From assembly GCF_004349145.1 (NCBI RefSeq), contig NZ_SMFO01000003.1, positions 124,001-188,000 of the forward strand: a DNA stretch of 64,000 bases, written 5' to 3'. This document shows, in pieces, positions 42,582 to 54,016 of the stretch. The notes below the pieces were generated by a model. The model saw only the letters and a program-made list of their open reading frames with translations. It was not told the origin of the DNA and did not search any database. Made by a program: the position numbers and the translations under genes. The stretch comes from Flavobacterium hiemivividum (lineage in GTDB: Bacteria > Bacteroidota > Bacteroidia > Flavobacteriales > Flavobacteriaceae). Within the stretch, counting starts at the first letter, position 1. Each line of letters starts with the position of its first letter.

Positions 42582-42612
42582 TTCAGGAATTGTTCTAATA
42601 AACATTCCTGAA
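42582..42612 (+). terminator. Hairpin at the end of the metal cargo
   Basis: TTCAGGAAT (42582-42590) and ATTCCTGAA (42604-42612) enclose a 13-nt loop and are followed by ATCTTTT. A moderate terminator for the cargo's last gene. Confidence 0.55.
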
Positions 42613-42652
42613 ATCTTTTAACCGATTATGGAAGAAGCTAAGCTATTGCAAA

Positions 42653-42701
42653 TAGGCTCTATAATAATTTCAAAAAAAATCATTAGATGTGATATAGCCT
42701 A
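42653..42701 (+). promoter_or_regulatory. Nested dyad upstream of the first rteC
   Basis: TAGGCT (42653-42658) and AGCCTA (42696-42701) enclose an A-rich region, with inner ATA/TAT pairing. It lies about 60 bp before the ATG at 42759, in the promoter or leader. The second rteC gene has an analogous nested dyad at 55862-55922. Confidence 0.4.
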
Positions 42702-42758
42702 CAAATTACACAGTTTATTTTTTTTCACTAACTCAAATATAGACTTCAAAATAGCCAG

Positions 42759-43583
42759 ATGAACAAATTTTATACAGAAACACTACACAAGCTGGAAACA
42801 GAAATCAACGATTTGGAGATTGAAACCGATCACTCTATACAACGGATAGAAGCCGTTATAGGTATCATTCTAAAATGTTTGTCGGAAGTAAAGAAATATG
42901 TTCTAAACAGAGGATTTAAGAATATTGGGGAAGAAATCCACTTTTTCAAACATCAGAAGCCTATTATTGTTTCAAAACTTATTTACTACAATGCCATATA
43001 TAAAATTGAGGCGAAAAAGCCTTATGGAGCAAAACCAGTCAGAAAATATCTTAACAAAGAACTAAAAAAACTCAAAGGGTTCTTTGACAATAACATTGAT
43101 TTTTATAAATATTACCGCAGTAATAACTCCTTTCTTGACGAAAGATTTTTTGTTCGTGGCAAACACGATATAAAACTATGGTTGGACACAATTTATTTTG
43201 AAACTGACCAAAGCTTCTCTACATCCCACGATTATAAAGTAGCTAAAATCGTAGCTAATGATTTGATACAAGTTTACATTGAAAACCAATTGAATACTAA
43301 AAACTATAATAAGATTTCTCATGAATCTCCTTTAAACTGGACTGGTAACAAAACAGCATTAACCGAATTGATTTACGCATTATATTCACTAGGCGTATTT
43401 GAAAACGGAAATGTTGACATAAAGCTTATCTCCAAAACTTTTGAAAGAACCTTTAATATTGACTTAGGTGATTTCTATCATACGTTCATGGAACTTAAAT
43501 CCCGGAAGATAAACCGAACAAAATTCCTTGACAGCCTCCGAGATGCATTGATTAAGAAAATGGACGAACAGGATGAAATGTAG
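42759..43583 (+). CDS. rteC: RteC-family regulator, copy 1, 274 aa
   Basis: RteC proteins control excision in CTnDOT-type elements. The family core is seen as EIHFFKHQKPIIVSKLIYYN, FYKYYRSNNS, FVRGKHDIKLWLDT and a C-terminal HTH-like part (LTELIYALYSLGVFENGNVD) with DLGDFYHTFMELKSRKINRT. It is a clear paralogue of the protein at 55009-55854 (same blocks in the same order). It converges on the giant methylase/helicase gene, 9 bp between stops. Confidence 0.85.
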   Translation: MNKFYTETLHKLETEINDLEIETDHSIQRIEAVIGIILKCLSEVKKYVLNRGFKNIGEEIHFFKHQKPIIVSKLIYYNAIYKIEAKKPYGAKPVRKYLNKELKKLKGFFDNNIDFYKYYRSNNSFLDERFFVRGKHDIKLWLDTIYFETDQSFSTSHDYKVAKIVANDLIQVYIENQLNTKNYNKISHESPLNWTGNKTALTELIYALYSLGVFENGNVDIKLISKTFERTFNIDLGDFYHTFMELKSRKINRTKFLDSLRDALIKKMDEQDEM

Positions 43584-43592
43584 CTGACACTA

Positions 43593-46500
43593 TTATAATA
43601 CACCTCTTGGTAAATGAATACCTTTCGTGTGTACTCTATTTTCTGAAACCGATGCAACTTCTTTCTGTTTTTCGGTTTGTTCCGCAGGTTCTTCTTTGGG
43701 TTCTGTTGTAATGGACAACTGTATTTTTCTATCGATAGAAGCCAATTCTGTTTTCAATTCGCTTAACCTATTTTCCTTTGTCCACGTACCTTTAACTATT
43801 TCCTGAAGTATCGGTAAATCTTTTTTCAGTTCCGTAATTTTCTTTTGTTCCTGCTCAATATAGCCAGGGAGTTTTTCCAATGCATTGAGAAAGTTCATAG
43901 ATGCCAATTTTGCATCGTTGGCAATGATACCATTATTATAAGTGTATTTGATATTGCCTTCGCCCTGCACCAAAAAACGATTTACTCTTATATCCACGCC
44001 CTCTTTTTCGGATATTTCGGTTTTAACCAACAACGTAAATCCATATAAAGTACCTATTTCTTCATACTGACCTCCTGTACGGGATTTGTCTGCAATCTGG
44101 TTGAGTTTTACACCAATTTGTTTCATATCCGCATAGGGCGATAAACCATCTAATAAAATAGGGTTTGCAATAGTATTGTCCGAATTTTTCTGTATGCGTT
44201 GTTGCAGATTATTCCAGTCGAGGCTCATCCGTTCCAATCGTGATTGAGCGCTTTCCAACATAGAAGTAACATCCTCCAATTTGTATTTAGAACTGACTTT
44301 AGAGCGGTTGAAAGCCTGTTTTTCGCTTTCCAGTCCTGCAACTTGTTTTTCAATTTTCGCTTTATCCAAAAGGTCGGTATTACCCGAAAGAATAGCCACA
44401 TATTCCGAAAAATTCATTCCCGATTTTTCGTCCATACTTCCTTCATCAATGGTACGTTTGCCGAGGTTATTAGTTTTAAGCTGGTCTATAAAAAGTTGCT
44501 TGTTGTACAAGAGATTGAACTTATAGCTATCCAACGATTTTTCTGTTGCATAAATAATTACATCCACTTTATTGTTTGCGAAATGCTTGGCAATTTCATT
44601 ACCCTTTCGTATTGCTCTTCCATCCCTTTGGGTAAGGTCGCTTGGTCGCCAAGGCGTATCTAAATGATGAACTGCAACGGCTTTTTTCTGTGCATTCACG
44701 CCAGTTCCAAGCATACTTGTAGAACCGAAAATCACACGAATTTTACCCTCGTTCATATCCTTGATAAGTCCTTTACGCTGGTTATCGTTTTTGGCTTCCT
44801 GTATAAAACGGACTTCGTGTGCCGGAATACCGTGATTTTCCACAAGTTTGCGTTTTATTTCAGAATATACATTCCATTCGCCAGGCTTGTAGGTGCCGAG
44901 ATCGGAAAAGATAAACTGTGTACCTTTTTGTGCATTGAATTTGTTGTAATATTTCGCAATGTTTGTCGCACAATGGGATGCTTTATTGTCGGGATGGTCA
45001 TCATATCTACCGCCAACCATTCGCATATCTAAAGACATTTTTCGGGCATAGTCGGTAGCGATAAGCATTTTTGCTTTTTCTTCTCGTTGCGATAAAGGAG
45101 CTCTTCCCAGCAAAGTCGCATTACCCGATTTTGCAAAATCCATCAGATTTTGGATAAATGCTGTCTGGTCGGGCGTTGGTGGAATGTTATACAGTATTTC
45201 GTTCTTTTCAGGGCGGTCAATGCCAATATCTTTTGCCGTTCTATAATCTGTAATTTCAGAGTAGAATTGTGCCAATTCTGGCACTTTAATAAAGTATCGG
45301 AAACGTTCTTTTGCTACAATATTGTTGGCAACCGAGAATTCATAATCCGTAGTTTTTCTTGCATAAATAGCAGACCACGCATCGAAACAGTTAATTCCTT
45401 GCTTTTCCAACGCTCTTGGTCTCAGGTATTTGAACAAAAGGTACAATTCCGTAAGTGAATTACTGATTGTTGTTCCGGAAAGGAAAGTCACACCCATATC
45501 CGCTTGTATTTTGTCTTGAATGGTTCGAATTGCAAAAAGCAGGTTCATTGCTTTTTGGCTTCCATCTACATTTCCCAATCCTGCAACCCTTGTGTGGCGT
45601 GTGTTGAACATCAAATTTTTGAATTGATGGCTTTCGTCCACAAACAAATGGTCGATGCCCATCATTTTGAAGTCCACTACATCATCCTTTCTGTTATCAA
45701 TATCGTGTTGCAGGGTTTTCAGTTTTACCTCAAGGTTTTCTTTACGTTTGATGGCACCAGCAAGCATCCCTCTGGTAACTTCACTGCCTTCTGATTTTAG
45801 AGCATCGAGATTTCGCTCTACACTGTCTAATTCAATTTCGAGAATTTCCTTTTGCATTTCGGGCGATTGCGGTATCATACCGAACTGGTCGTGGGTTAAT
45901 ATCACACAATCCCAATCGTTGTTTTTAATATCCCCGAAAATCCGCAAGCGTTTTTTGGGCGTAAAATCTTCTTTGCCAGGATAGAGAATTTTTGCGTGTG
46001 GATAGGCGGTTCTGTAAGCTTCTGCAATTTCGTGAACGTTACTTTTTAGCCCGATAATCATCGGTTTGTGTGCAAAACCTAAACGCTTCATTTCTTGTGA
46101 AGCTGTACACATTACCAATGTTTTTCCAGCACCAACTTCGTGGTCGCAAATAGCACCGTTGTTCAGCTTTATCATCCAAACAGTATCTTTCTGGCTCGAA
46201 TACAAGTCTTCAATACCTAATGATTTTCTATCCAAACCCGGAAATTCCTGATGGCTTCCATCATAATTCGGTCGTACAAAACAGTTGAAAGTGTTGTTAT
46301 ATTGGTCGGTCAACCTGTTTTTAAATTCATCGTTTTGAGCGTGAAGCCAATCGGTAAAAGCAGTACGAATTTCGTCAATCTTGGTATTCGCCACCTGTAC
46401 GGCTTCCATATCCCTGACCTTGACTTCTTGGTCACCAACCTTGATTTTTTTGGTAATGTCTGGTGTGGTATTTACGAGTGCGTGTTTCAGCAAAGCAATC

Positions 46501-48989
46501 CCATCAAAGGTTCTACTCTCTGATTTTACGGCATATTTATCCCATATATGCACATTCTTTTGGTTGCACTTTACCGAAAAATCATCCGAACTTTCGGAAT
46601 AATGGATATTGACTTCCGTATCAAACAAGTGCGAAGCAAAACGGGCATAAATCCCTGTGGGTATCCAGCGTTCGCCGAGATTGAAATCCAGTTCTTCAAA
46701 CTCAATGCGTCTTGGTTTGGCTTCTTCCAAAACCGTAAGACTTACTTTGGCTTCTGCATCATCGGGACTACTTTCAAGATAGGCTTTGACCTCTTCAGAT
46801 TTCTCTACTATATTTCCAGCAATCCATCGTTCGGCTATATCATATTCCTTTTGTAAAGGATTATAGAAAATACGACCGTGTAGGGCTTCTTTCAAATCAT
46901 CGGCAGGCATACTGCTGATTTCGGACATATAATCCAAATCCACCTTGCCGTATTTGTTCAGTGATGATGCTAAAGCCTCATCGGGATTGGAAATTGCTAA
47001 AAGGGTAGTAGAGAAAGTAACGGGACGACTGAATATATCCGCCTTATGCACCACACCACCAACTACACGTTCCAGATAAGGAATTTCTTTCCCTGCACTG
47101 TCTGTTTTAATCAATTTGATATTTTCGGCACTGTTCAGGTTGCCATATCTTTTTACAAAAACATCATACAAATTATTCAGCGTTTTCCTTTCTACTGTAT
47201 GTTCGTTTTGCTTTTCGGCTTCCTTTAGATACAAATCGAGATAGCTATCTCTTACTGAAATGTAGGCTTCGGCTCTTCCTTTCTGCAATGATGGTAATTG
47301 CAAGGGATGGAACATTGCCGTTGCTCCATTTTTATCAACATCATGCAAATGACCAACCCAACCATTATCTACAACAAGACAATCACTTCGATGAAATGAT
47401 TGTAATCCTTTGCTGTATAAAGCAGGTTCGGGAATGGTACTGACAACGGTTTGCTTTTGAGCCTGACCATTTCCGTTTAAGCCCGAAAACAGGTCGCCGA
47501 TAACTTCCTCTTTTTTGCTGACAGTTGAAGTATTTCCATTGGTATTTCCATTTGAAATTGGAGGGATATAAGGTGGCTGTATCGCCGAACTAAACAAGTC
47601 TGCTTGGCGAACAATATTGGCTCTTCGCTTCGTGGAAGTTTGCCTTTGAGTTTGAGTACCTTTTTTTGGTGGAGCAATAACCGCTACTGGTTCGTTTACA
47701 TTTTCAAACAAGTCGAAAATGCTTAATTGTTTTAATTCCTTTGGATTTTCCTGAATTGTTACAGGTATTGGTTTAATCGTTATAGGCTCTAAAATGGGAG
47801 CTGTAATAATTGTTGTAATTGGAATTTGTATGTTCGGCTCACCTTTGTATAAACTCAAATTCAGATGATTTTCAAAATCTTCTGAAAGCATTTTTTTAAG
47901 GTCTTTGGTAATTCCGGTAACGCCATCTTTATGCGTATAAATTAAGGCTGGTTTACCATAAGGGTCGGTGTCTAATTTTCTATCTGTATGAACAATTCTT
48001 GTGCTATCCTGAAAAAAAGCATTGTTTGGTGTATTATATTCTGTTGTATTACTTTGGCAAAACAGTTCTTCCACTTCGGTCAGACTTTGTTTTGCCGTAT
48101 TTTTTTGCAGGATAATCAGGTCGCTTCCAACTTCTGTACCTGCATATTCAGTAAACAGATTATTTGGCAATCTAACAACCGAAACCAGACTACTATTCTG
48201 CATCAACGCCCTGCGTATCGGTTCGTTTTTTGGGCTATTTAGAATACCCTGCGAGGTAACAAATGCCAACAAGCCTCCGTCACGTAACATATCCGTTCCT
48301 TTTAAAAAAAAATAATTGTGGATGCTTCGGGATGCCTGTATTTTTGCTTCGTCCTTACTTCGGGAATACGAAAGATCAAATATGGAAGTATCGCCAAAAG
48401 GGATATTACTTGCAATTACATCATAAGTATTTTGTTCCTTTTCGGGTATTTCCTCAAAACCACTTACACGGATATTGCTTTGTGGATAAAGCTGTTTTAA
48501 AATCTTTCCTGTAAGCAAATCCTTTTCATAAGCAGTTACATTGGGTTGCTGGTTTTCGGAAAAGGATTGTATGAAAGAGCCGATACCTGCGGAAGGTTCA
48601 AGGAATTTTTGAATGTTCAAACCGCTATCACTTAATGTTGAAGAAATTGCATCTATAACCTGTGGCGGTGTATAAAAAGCCGTCAACACCGAGCTTTTCA
48701 TACTGTCCACATACCTGCGGTATTGCTTTTCGTCTTCGGAATTTTCTTTTAATAGTTGGTGGAGCTCCTGTGTAAGTGGAAATAAATCGTGTTCATTTTT
48801 TCGCCAATTATTGATGTCTATTTCATTTTCTATAGGGTTCAAAACGAATTTAAGACCGCCAAATCCGCTGTATCGCATCATTAGCAGTCTTTCGCCTACG
48901 GTTGCTTGTTGTTTCTCCTTTTCCAGTTTAAAAGCAATTCGCAGGGCATCAATGTTTTGTTGGAGATGTTGCTTTTTACTGAAGCCCAT
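43593..48989 (-). CDS. N6-adenine methylase plus SNF2-like helicase fusion, 1798 aa
   Basis: N-terminal methyltransferase with AdoMet motif EPSAGIGSF (131-139) and a catalytic-type NIPF motif at 195-198 (NPPF family, with Ile in place of the first Pro). Then about 500 residues of linker rich in Pro, Gln and Thr. The helicase part has Walker A EVGAGKT (K956-T957), DESH box at 1118-1121, and late motifs including [12 protein letters not shown]. This layout resembles phage P1 DarB antirestriction proteins and the large helicase/methylase proteins of Bacteroidetes elements. Probably protects or processes incoming DNA. Its start overlaps the DUF1896 stop. Confidence 0.88.
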   Translation of the reverse strand: MGFSKKQHLQQNIDALRIAFKLEKEKQQATVGERLLMMRYSGFGGLKFVLNPIENEIDINNWRKNEHDLFPLTQELHQLLKENSEDEKQYRRYVDSMKSSVLTAFYTPPQVIDAISSTLSDSGLNIQKFLEPSAGIGSFIQSFSENQQPNVTAYEKDLLTGKILKQLYPQSNIRVSGFEEIPEKEQNTYDVIASNIPFGDTSIFDLSYSRSKDEAKIQASRSIHNYFFLKGTDMLRDGGLLAFVTSQGILNSPKNEPIRRALMQNSSLVSVVRLPNNLFTEYAGTEVGSDLIILQKNTAKQSLTEVEELFCQSNTTEYNTPNNAFFQDSTRIVHTDRKLDTDPYGKPALIYTHKDGVTGITKDLKKMLSEDFENHLNLSLYKGEPNIQIPITTIITAPILEPITIKPIPVTIQENPKELKQLSIFDLFENVNEPVAVIAPPKKGTQTQRQTSTKRRANIVRQADLFSSAIQPPYIPPISNGNTNGNTSTVSKKEEVIGDLFSGLNGNGQAQKQTVVSTIPEPALYSKGLQSFHRSDCLVVDNGWVGHLHDVDKNGATAMFHPLQLPSLQKGRAEAYISVRDSYLDLYLKEAEKQNEHTVERKTLNNLYDVFVKRYGNLNSAENIKLIKTDSAGKEIPYLERVVGGVVHKADIFSRPVTFSTTLLAISNPDEALASSLNKYGKVDLDYMSEISSMPADDLKEALHGRIFYNPLQKEYDIAERWIAGNIVEKSEEVKAYLESSPDDAEAKVSLTVLEEAKPRRIEFEELDFNLGERWIPTGIYARFASHLFDTEVNIHYSESSDDFSVKCNQKNVHIWDKYAVKSESRTFDGIALLKHALVNTTPDITKKIKVGDQEVKVRDMEAVQVANTKIDEIRTAFTDWLHAQNDEFKNRLTDQYNNTFNCFVRPNYDGSHQEFPGLDRKSLGIEDLYSSQKDTVWMIKLNNGAICDHEVGAGKTLVMCTASQEMKRLGFAHKPMIIGLKSNVHEIAEAYRTAYPHAKILYPGKEDFTPKKRLRIFGDIKNNDWDCVILTHDQFGMIPQSPEMQKEILEIELDSVERNLDALKSEGSEVTRGMLAGAIKRKENLEVKLKTLQHDIDNRKDDVVDFKMMGIDHLFVDESHQFKNLMFNTRHTRVAGLGNVDGSQKAMNLLFAIRTIQDKIQADMGVTFLSGTTISNSLTELYLLFKYLRPRALEKQGINCFDAWSAIYARKTTDYEFSVANNIVAKERFRYFIKVPELAQFYSEITDYRTAKDIGIDRPEKNEILYNIPPTPDQTAFIQNLMDFAKSGNATLLGRAPLSQREEKAKMLIATDYARKMSLDMRMVGGRYDDHPDNKASHCATNIAKYYNKFNAQKGTQFIFSDLGTYKPGEWNVYSEIKRKLVENHGIPAHEVRFIQEAKNDNQRKGLIKDMNEGKIRVIFGSTSMLGTGVNAQKKAVAVHHLDTPWRPSDLTQRDGRAIRKGNEIAKHFANNKVDVIIYATEKSLDSYKFNLLYNKQLFIDQLKTNNLGKRTIDEGSMDEKSGMNFSEYVAILSGNTDLLDKAKIEKQVAGLESEKQAFNRSKVSSKYKLEDVTSMLESAQSRLERMSLDWNNLQQRIQKNSDNTIANPILLDGLSPYADMKQIGVKLNQIADKSRTGGQYEEIGTLYGFTLLVKTEISEKEGVDIRVNRFLVQGEGNIKYTYNNGIIANDAKLASMNFLNALEKLPGYIEQEQKKITELKKDLPILQEIVKGTWTKENRLSELKTELASIDRKIQLSITTEPKEEPAEQTEKQKEVASVSENRVHTKGIHLPRGVL

Positions 48990-49410
48990 TTTCGACTATC
49001 CATATTGCGACGGTTCCGGTTATTTCGGTGTAGAGCTGGTCGTACTCATAACCATAAGCGAAGTCATCAGTTAGTTCATAGTTGGAGAAAATAGGTTCAC
49101 AAACACGGAACATTTTTAAAGCAAATGGTCGCAATTCTTCATCTGCCATTAGGGTGTCGAACTCATTACAAACCACCTGAAATACGGTATCGGACTTGGA
49201 AAAATGTAAACCGCCGAAAAGGATATAATTAGCTATTTCGTTACATTTTTCAATATCATTTCCCGATTGAAAAGCACCTTCATAGGCATTGGTAGCCCAA
49301 GATGAACGCTGGTTTATGAATTTTTGGTCGTTTGCTTTTTCGGGGAAGCTGGTGTTTAATAATTCTTGTAATCGTAATCTGAAATACGAAAGGTCTTTTT
49401 GTGTATCCAT
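48976..49410 (-). CDS. DUF1896 protein, 144 aa
   Basis: Soluble helical protein with the family pattern [40 protein letters not shown] and [23 protein letters not shown]1896 genes regularly precede the giant methylase/helicase gene in Bacteroidetes elements; here their ends overlap by 14 bp, indicating a functional or translational link. It heads the transcript and has the two-unit element promoter upstream. Confidence 0.85.
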   Translation of the reverse strand: MDTQKDLSYFRLRLQELLNTSFPEKANDQKFINQRSSWATNAYEGAFQSGNDIEKCNEIANYILFGGLHFSKSDTVFQVVCNEFDTLMADEELRPFALKMFRVCEPIFSNYELTDDFAYGYEYDQLYTEITGTVAIWIVENGLQ

Positions 49411-49443
49411 ACTTTAATTTTGTTTAGAATTTCGCTTGATGTC

Positions 49444-49513
49444 TAAAATTAAAGAAGGAAGTAAAAGCCATTAAAGAAGTGGTAGGGTTTGGCTTTAGAA
49501 GGTAGGATTTGTC
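49444..49513 (-). promoter_or_regulatory. Element-type promoter of the DUF1896-helicase operon
   Basis: Minus strand: unit 1 GACAAATCCTACC (49513-49501), unit 2 GCCAAACCCTACCAC (49493-49479), 27 bp, then TAATTTTA (49451-49444), one base off TAnnTTTG. Unit starts are 20 bp apart. Unit 1 is identical to that before the HTH pair at 969-981. Confidence 0.6.
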
Positions 49514-49530
49514 GTAATGGACAATAAAAA

Positions 49531-49552
49531 AACCTCTGAATATTCAGAGGTT
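49531..49552 (-). terminator. Terminator after the ORF6N gene
   Basis: AACCTCTGAATATTCAGAGGTT is a perfect palindrome at 49531-49552 directly after the ORF6N stop, followed on the minus strand by a run of T. It separates the topoisomerase/ORF6N transcript from the DUF1896-helicase promoter. Confidence 0.85.
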
Positions 49553-49556
49553 CGTT

Positions 49557-50438
49557 CTATGGTTTTTTTAAGATTTGAAGCATCCTGCCGACCTCAATAT
49601 CCATTCTCGAAAAGGCAAACCATTTTTTGCCTAGGTCTTTAAGTGATGCTCCGATATGATAAAGCTCCGTATTGTCAATAATAAAAAAACGGTCGTGAGC
49701 ATCAGAAAAAATTTCGATTTCAATCGGAGGATATTGGCTGTTATATCTTTGCAAATCCAGTCTTAGCTGATTGCTTATGTTTTTGGTATAAATAGTGGTA
49801 GTTACATTATCACTGCGTTTTCCAAGTAAGGTCAGTACGGTATCATCCACATAATTATCAAGCAGGATAATGGAGGTCTTAGCATTTCGGATAATATCGG
49901 AAACAAAAGTGTAGGCATCAAAAACCTGCCCGTTGTAAAAGATGCCTTTTTCGCTGTGGAGCTTGTGACTTTCCAAAGCCTTAAAAATCTCTTCAAATTT
50001 TTGGTCGGATTGTAATTGTTTGAGTTCAATCTTATCCAAACGATGAAAAAGCGAAGCATTGCTGATGAGCATCCTACGCATTTCTACAAAAGCGTTCATA
50101 ATTTCAATACTGACTTTTATGGCAATTTCTGAACGAAGTACAGCAGAAAGCATTGCAATGCCTTGCTCGGTAAAAACATAGGGCAAATAACGTCTTCCAC
50201 CATAATTTAAACTTGAGGTTCCAAACTGGAACCTCAAGTTTTCAACTTCCTCTTCGGTCAGTTGAAAACAAAAAGAAGCAGGAAATCTTTCAGTATTTCT
50301 TTTTACGGCTTTGTTGAGGTTCTTTGTTTCCACCTGATAAATCCTTGCCAAGTCACTATCCAGCATAACCTGTTGACTTCTTATGGTATAAATCTGATTT
50401 TCAATTTCCTGCCGAGTAACTAGGGCTTTATTTTCCAT
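49557..50438 (-). CDS. ORF6N-domain protein, 293 aa
   Basis: The N-terminal ORF6N domain (about residues 7-90) shows IYTIRSQQVMLDSDLARIY, FPASFCFQLTEEE and GRRYLPYVFTEQGIAMLSAV. A helical middle follows, and the C-terminal ~120 residues have a phospholipase-D-like appearance (IILLDNYVDDTVLTLLGKRS, and HDRFFIIDN near 243-251). ORF6N is a phage-type DNA-binding domain. The start touches the topoisomerase stop (shared base), indicating coupling. Role in the element unknown; a recombination or regulatory factor is plausible. Confidence 0.8.
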   Translation of the reverse strand: MENKALVTRQEIENQIYTIRSQQVMLDSDLARIYQVETKNLNKAVKRNTERFPASFCFQLTEEEVENLRFQFGTSSLNYGGRRYLPYVFTEQGIAMLSAVLRSEIAIKVSIEIMNAFVEMRRMLISNASLFHRLDKIELKQLQSDQKFEEIFKALESHKLHSEKGIFYNGQVFDAYTFVSDIIRNAKTSIILLDNYVDDTVLTLLGKRSDNVTTTIYTKNISNQLRLDLQRYNSQYPPIEIEIFSDAHDRFFIIDNTELYHIGASLKDLGKKWFAFSRMDIEVGRMLQILKKP

Positions 50439-52525
50439 TACTTTTTATAGTTTTTGCTTTTCTCAAACTCAAAGGAACTTTCGGCGCTATCATTCAACAC
50501 GATGTAGGCATCGAATTTTTTTCCAGCTTTGCTTTTCATCCCTTTAAGCAGAGAAGTTTTGCCTTTATTGACGAGGCTTTCAATATCAGCAATGCTGATT
50601 TGTAGGCCACAAACATTGCGGAACTGTACCCAATTACAAACTTCATCAGGGCATTTAACAATCTTATCTCTAATAATCAGTTGCTGGGTTTTACATTTTG
50701 GGCAAATAAGTTGAGGCAGGTTTTCGTGGGCAATGGTAGTTTGCAACAATTCATTCGTAATAGATTTTGCATACGTTTCCATTTCCTTTTGAAATGCTTC
50801 GGCATCAGCTTCGTTATTTTCAATTTTCTGCAAAGCAAGTTCCCATTCGGCAGTCATAGCCACATCCGCAATTTTTTGGTCTTTGACTAACTCATAAACC
50901 TGCAATCCTTTTTCAGTCGGGATTAAAGATTTATTTTCTCTTTGGATATAATTTCGGGTAAACAATGTTTCAATTATTGATGCCCGTGTAGCAGGTGTGC
51001 CAATACCAATATTTTGCAAAGCTTTGCGTTCTTCTTCATTTTCTATCCCCTTTCCGGCAGTTTCCATAGCTGATAAAAGCCCAGCTTCAGTATATAATGC
51101 AGGTGGCTTGGTTTGTTTTTCCAAAACGGAGGCTTCTTTTATTTTAAGTTCATCGCCCTTTTTCAATTCGGGTAAATCCTGCAAAGGTTCGGCTTCATCA
51201 TCTGCGAAACTTCCTCTTATCGAGCGCCAACCTGGTTCGGTTATCTTACAACCTTTTGCAGTAAAATCATAATGTATGGCTTGTAAAGCAATGTCGGTAA
51301 TCTCTTTCGTACAAGCTTGAGAAATCGCTTCCAGCAGTCGAAAAGCAATCATATCGTAAACTGCATTTTCTTTTGCATTTAATGCCGATGGAATTTTTTC
51401 GGTAATCAATAATGCGTGATGGTCGGTTACACGCAAATCATTCACGATGCGTTTATTGAAACGTCCCCATTTTATTTTAGACAAGGCTTGTTTGCAATTT
51501 TCCCTGTCTTGTAACGCTCTTACAAGATTGGGGATTTCAGCCCACATATCTTCGGGAATATATTTGCTTCCGCTACGAGGATAAGTGATGAATTTCTTTT
51601 CGTAAAGGCTTTGGGCAATGTTCAGCGTTTCTTCGGCAGAAAGGTTTAGCTTTTTATTGGCTTCTTTTTGTAAACCTGTCAAGTCAAAAAGCAAAGGTGG
51701 TTGTTCCGTGACGTTTTTGATTTCTACGGATGTAACCGTTGCAGTATTTCCGTTTCTTTCGATAGTTCGCAATGTATCGTCTGCCAGCTTTTTATCGTCC
51801 CATTTGGTTGTGGAAAGGCTTTTAAAACCAATCATTTCTTTGTGATGCAACAATTGTATCTGATAATATTTCTTTATTGAGAATTTTTTGTTGTCGAGAT
51901 AACGTTTGCAAATCAAGGAAAGCGTTGGTGTTTGCACTCTTCCGAGCGAATAAATCCCATTTCCTGCAACAATGCTCAATGCCTGCGTAGCATTAATTCC
52001 TACAAGCCAATCGGCACGGCTTCTGCCTTGTGCAGATTGGTACAATCCGTCAAATTCCTTTCCGTTTTTCAGGTTATCAAAGCCTTGTTTAATCGCCTTT
52101 TCAGTAAGTGAACTTATCCATAATCTTTGAAAAGGTTTGTTGCATTTGAGGTATTCATAAGTGTACCGAAAGATGAGTTCGCCTTCACGACCTGCATCAG
52201 TAGCTACAATTATGGTATCACATTGATTAAATACTTGCTCAATTATTTTCAATTGCTTTAATGCACCTGTATCAGCTACATAATTTTTGTCCTTTTTTAC
52301 TTTACGAACGGTTAATAAAAATGGGTTGGGAAGTATCGGAAGCGAGGCTTTCTGAAAACCTGATATTCCGTAATCTTCGGGCATTCCTAATCCAATTAGG
52401 TGTCCAAATGCCCACGTAACACAATAGCCGTTGCCTGTCAGGTATCCATCCTTTTTTTTGGAAGCACCCAACAAGCTGGCTATTTCTCTTGCTACGCTTG
52501 GTTTTTCTGCAATTATTGCTTTCAT
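50438..52525 (-). CDS. topB: Type IA DNA topoisomerase (TopB-like), 695 aa
   Basis: N-terminal TOPRIM domain (MKAIIAEKPSVAREIASLLG and the acidic DAGREGELIFRY), then the catalytic region with Tyr315 in FITYPRSGSKYIPED, and a C-terminal zinc-ribbon-like segment CPKCKTQQLI ... CPDEVCNW. Relaxes or decatenates DNA, a regular passenger of Bacteroidetes conjugative elements. Part of the DUF3945-topB-ORF6N transcript; spacing to DUF3945 is 6 bp. Confidence 0.93.
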   Translation of the reverse strand: MKAIIAEKPSVAREIASLLGASKKKDGYLTGNGYCVTWAFGHLIGLGMPEDYGISGFQKASLPILPNPFLLTVRKVKKDKNYVADTGALKQLKIIEQVFNQCDTIIVATDAGREGELIFRYTYEYLKCNKPFQRLWISSLTEKAIKQGFDNLKNGKEFDGLYQSAQGRSRADWLVGINATQALSIVAGNGIYSLGRVQTPTLSLICKRYLDNKKFSIKKYYQIQLLHHKEMIGFKSLSTTKWDDKKLADDTLRTIERNGNTATVTSVEIKNVTEQPPLLFDLTGLQKEANKKLNLSAEETLNIAQSLYEKKFITYPRSGSKYIPEDMWAEIPNLVRALQDRENCKQALSKIKWGRFNKRIVNDLRVTDHHALLITEKIPSALNAKENAVYDMIAFRLLEAISQACTKEITDIALQAIHYDFTAKGCKITEPGWRSIRGSFADDEAEPLQDLPELKKGDELKIKEASVLEKQTKPPALYTEAGLLSAMETAGKGIENEEERKALQNIGIGTPATRASIIETLFTRNYIQRENKSLIPTEKGLQVYELVKDQKIADVAMTAEWELALQKIENNEADAEAFQKEMETYAKSITNELLQTTIAHENLPQLICPKCKTQQLIIRDKIVKCPDEVCNWVQFRNVCGLQISIADIESLVNKGKTSLLKGMKSKAGKKFDAYIVLNDSAESSFEFEKSKNYKK

Positions 52526-52531
52526 AATTTA

Positions 52532-53989
52532 CTACATTTTTCTGCCTTTAGATTTAGCTGGTGCTTGAGGTTTTTCCTGTTGCTCTTGCTGTTTTTTATC
52601 TTTTGGCGTTTGCTGTTTCGGTTGTAAAGGCTCTTTGATATTCTTTGTTGCTTCATTGGTTTTACCATCCGAATTAACCGCAGTTTGCGTTTTATGAGCT
52701 TCAGTAGGTTTCGCTTGTTCTTTGAGTTTATCGGGATTTTGAAAAGAAAAATTGGTTTTGTTGGTTTCCTTATTCAGCGTGATATAACCTTGATACGGCT
52801 TACCTTGCTTATCTGTCAAGCCACTGATGTAAACATTCTGACCATCTTTGAACTTATCATATTGCTCATTATCCAATTCCTTACCTCTAAAAATTCTCGG
52901 AACTTCCTGCGAATTATTTTGCTGGTTGTTTTGTCCGTTGCTTTGCGTTTGCTGATTGGTATTGCCTCTATCGAACAGAAATTCAACATAGCGTTTATCT
53001 GCATTGAATTGAACCGTAGCTTCAAACTCAGTTCCCTTTTTAGAAATCATTCCCTCTAAATGAAGTGGTTTGCCGTCCATTAAAGTTTGTTTTTGCTCAT
53101 CATTCAGTTTTATGCCTTTTATTTCATCGGGTATTTTTATGTATTCTATTTTCAGTGCAATCAATTCATTGGTTAACCTATCCACACTAATAATTGACGG
53201 AATGGTTTCACCTGTTTTGGGATTTTTCAAATCAACCACACGTCCCATATTTCCTGCATCGAGTAAGTTTTTCTTGTCTTCATCAGTAAACTTGTGTCCA
53301 AAAAACTCAAAGTTTAAGTTCGGTTCTTTACGGATACCGTGAATGGCGACCACTACCTTACCGTCATCATTATGTTGCAAGGAAAGACGGGCATCCATTC
53401 GGGTAACGGCAGTACCGAGATTAAGGCTTACAGGTACAAGTTCATTGGTTTTAAAACCTTTCAATAAAGGTTCAAGTAGGTTCATTTTTTCAAGGCGTTC
53501 TTTGCCTAATCCAAGATTGTTCATTGTTTCCCAATCAATTTGTTCCGGCTTGTAACGGTATTCGTTATTTTCCGGTGCTTTTTGTGTTGTTTCCATATTA
53601 TTTTGATTTTCTTGTTTATGTTCAGGCTCAACTTTTACTTCGTCTTTTTTCATTTGTTTTTCGCCTTTTGGAGTAGGATGATCTACCTGCTTCTGAAATT
53701 CTTTTGCTTTCTCTAAAGCTTTATCGGCAGGTACTTTGAAGAATGTAAATTTGGTAGGATCTTTCAGTTGTCTGTAAAAATTGGAAAAGAAATTAGAAAT
53801 CAAATCACCCTGTTTGTCCACCCGCATAAATTCGCTTTGGTTCTTTTTTGTGGGATCAACGGTTTCCATTTTTCCGTTTTTGTCGATGCTTTTTACAGCT
53901 TGGATTTTCATTTTTTCCTTATCCAGCACCAACAAAATGTCCGATAGTTGTTCGGGTTCTTCTTGCTTATTTGTAGTTTCTTCGCTCAT
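52532..53989 (-). CDS. DUF3945-domain protein, 485 aa
   Basis: Two or three related DUF3945 blocks: an N-terminal DILLVLDKEKMKIQAVKSID region, a middle about 140-290, and a repeated module IKLNDEQKQTLMDGKPLHLE (near 290-310) and FRGKELDNEQYDKFKDGQNV. The last 60 residues are Lys/Gln/Pro-rich, ending KSKGRKM. The family accompanies the topoisomerase in these elements. Function not known; a DNA-bound accessory is likely from the basic tail. Confidence 0.82.
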   Translation of the reverse strand: MSEETTNKQEEPEQLSDILLVLDKEKMKIQAVKSIDKNGKMETVDPTKKNQSEFMRVDKQGDLISNFFSNFYRQLKDPTKFTFFKVPADKALEKAKEFQKQVDHPTPKGEKQMKKDEVKVEPEHKQENQNNMETTQKAPENNEYRYKPEQIDWETMNNLGLGKERLEKMNLLEPLLKGFKTNELVPVSLNLGTAVTRMDARLSLQHNDDGKVVVAIHGIRKEPNLNFEFFGHKFTDEDKKNLLDAGNMGRVVDLKNPKTGETIPSIISVDRLTNELIALKIEYIKIPDEIKGIKLNDEQKQTLMDGKPLHLEGMISKKGTEFEATVQFNADKRYVEFLFDRGNTNQQTQSNGQNNQQNNSQEVPRIFRGKELDNEQYDKFKDGQNVYISGLTDKQGKPYQGYITLNKETNKTNFSFQNPDKLKEQAKPTEAHKTQTAVNSDGKTNEATKNIKEPLQPKQQTPKDKKQQEQQEKPQAPAKSKGRKM

Positions 53990-54016
53990 AATCTGAATAT
54001 TTTAAGATTTCAATTC

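Noticed and set aside
43845..48514. Many plus-strand frames inside the 1798-residue methylase/helicase gene
   Set aside because: Antisense shadows: no family patterns, Cys/Phe/Ser-rich composition typical of reverse frames, and the minus-strand frame has complete domain motifs.
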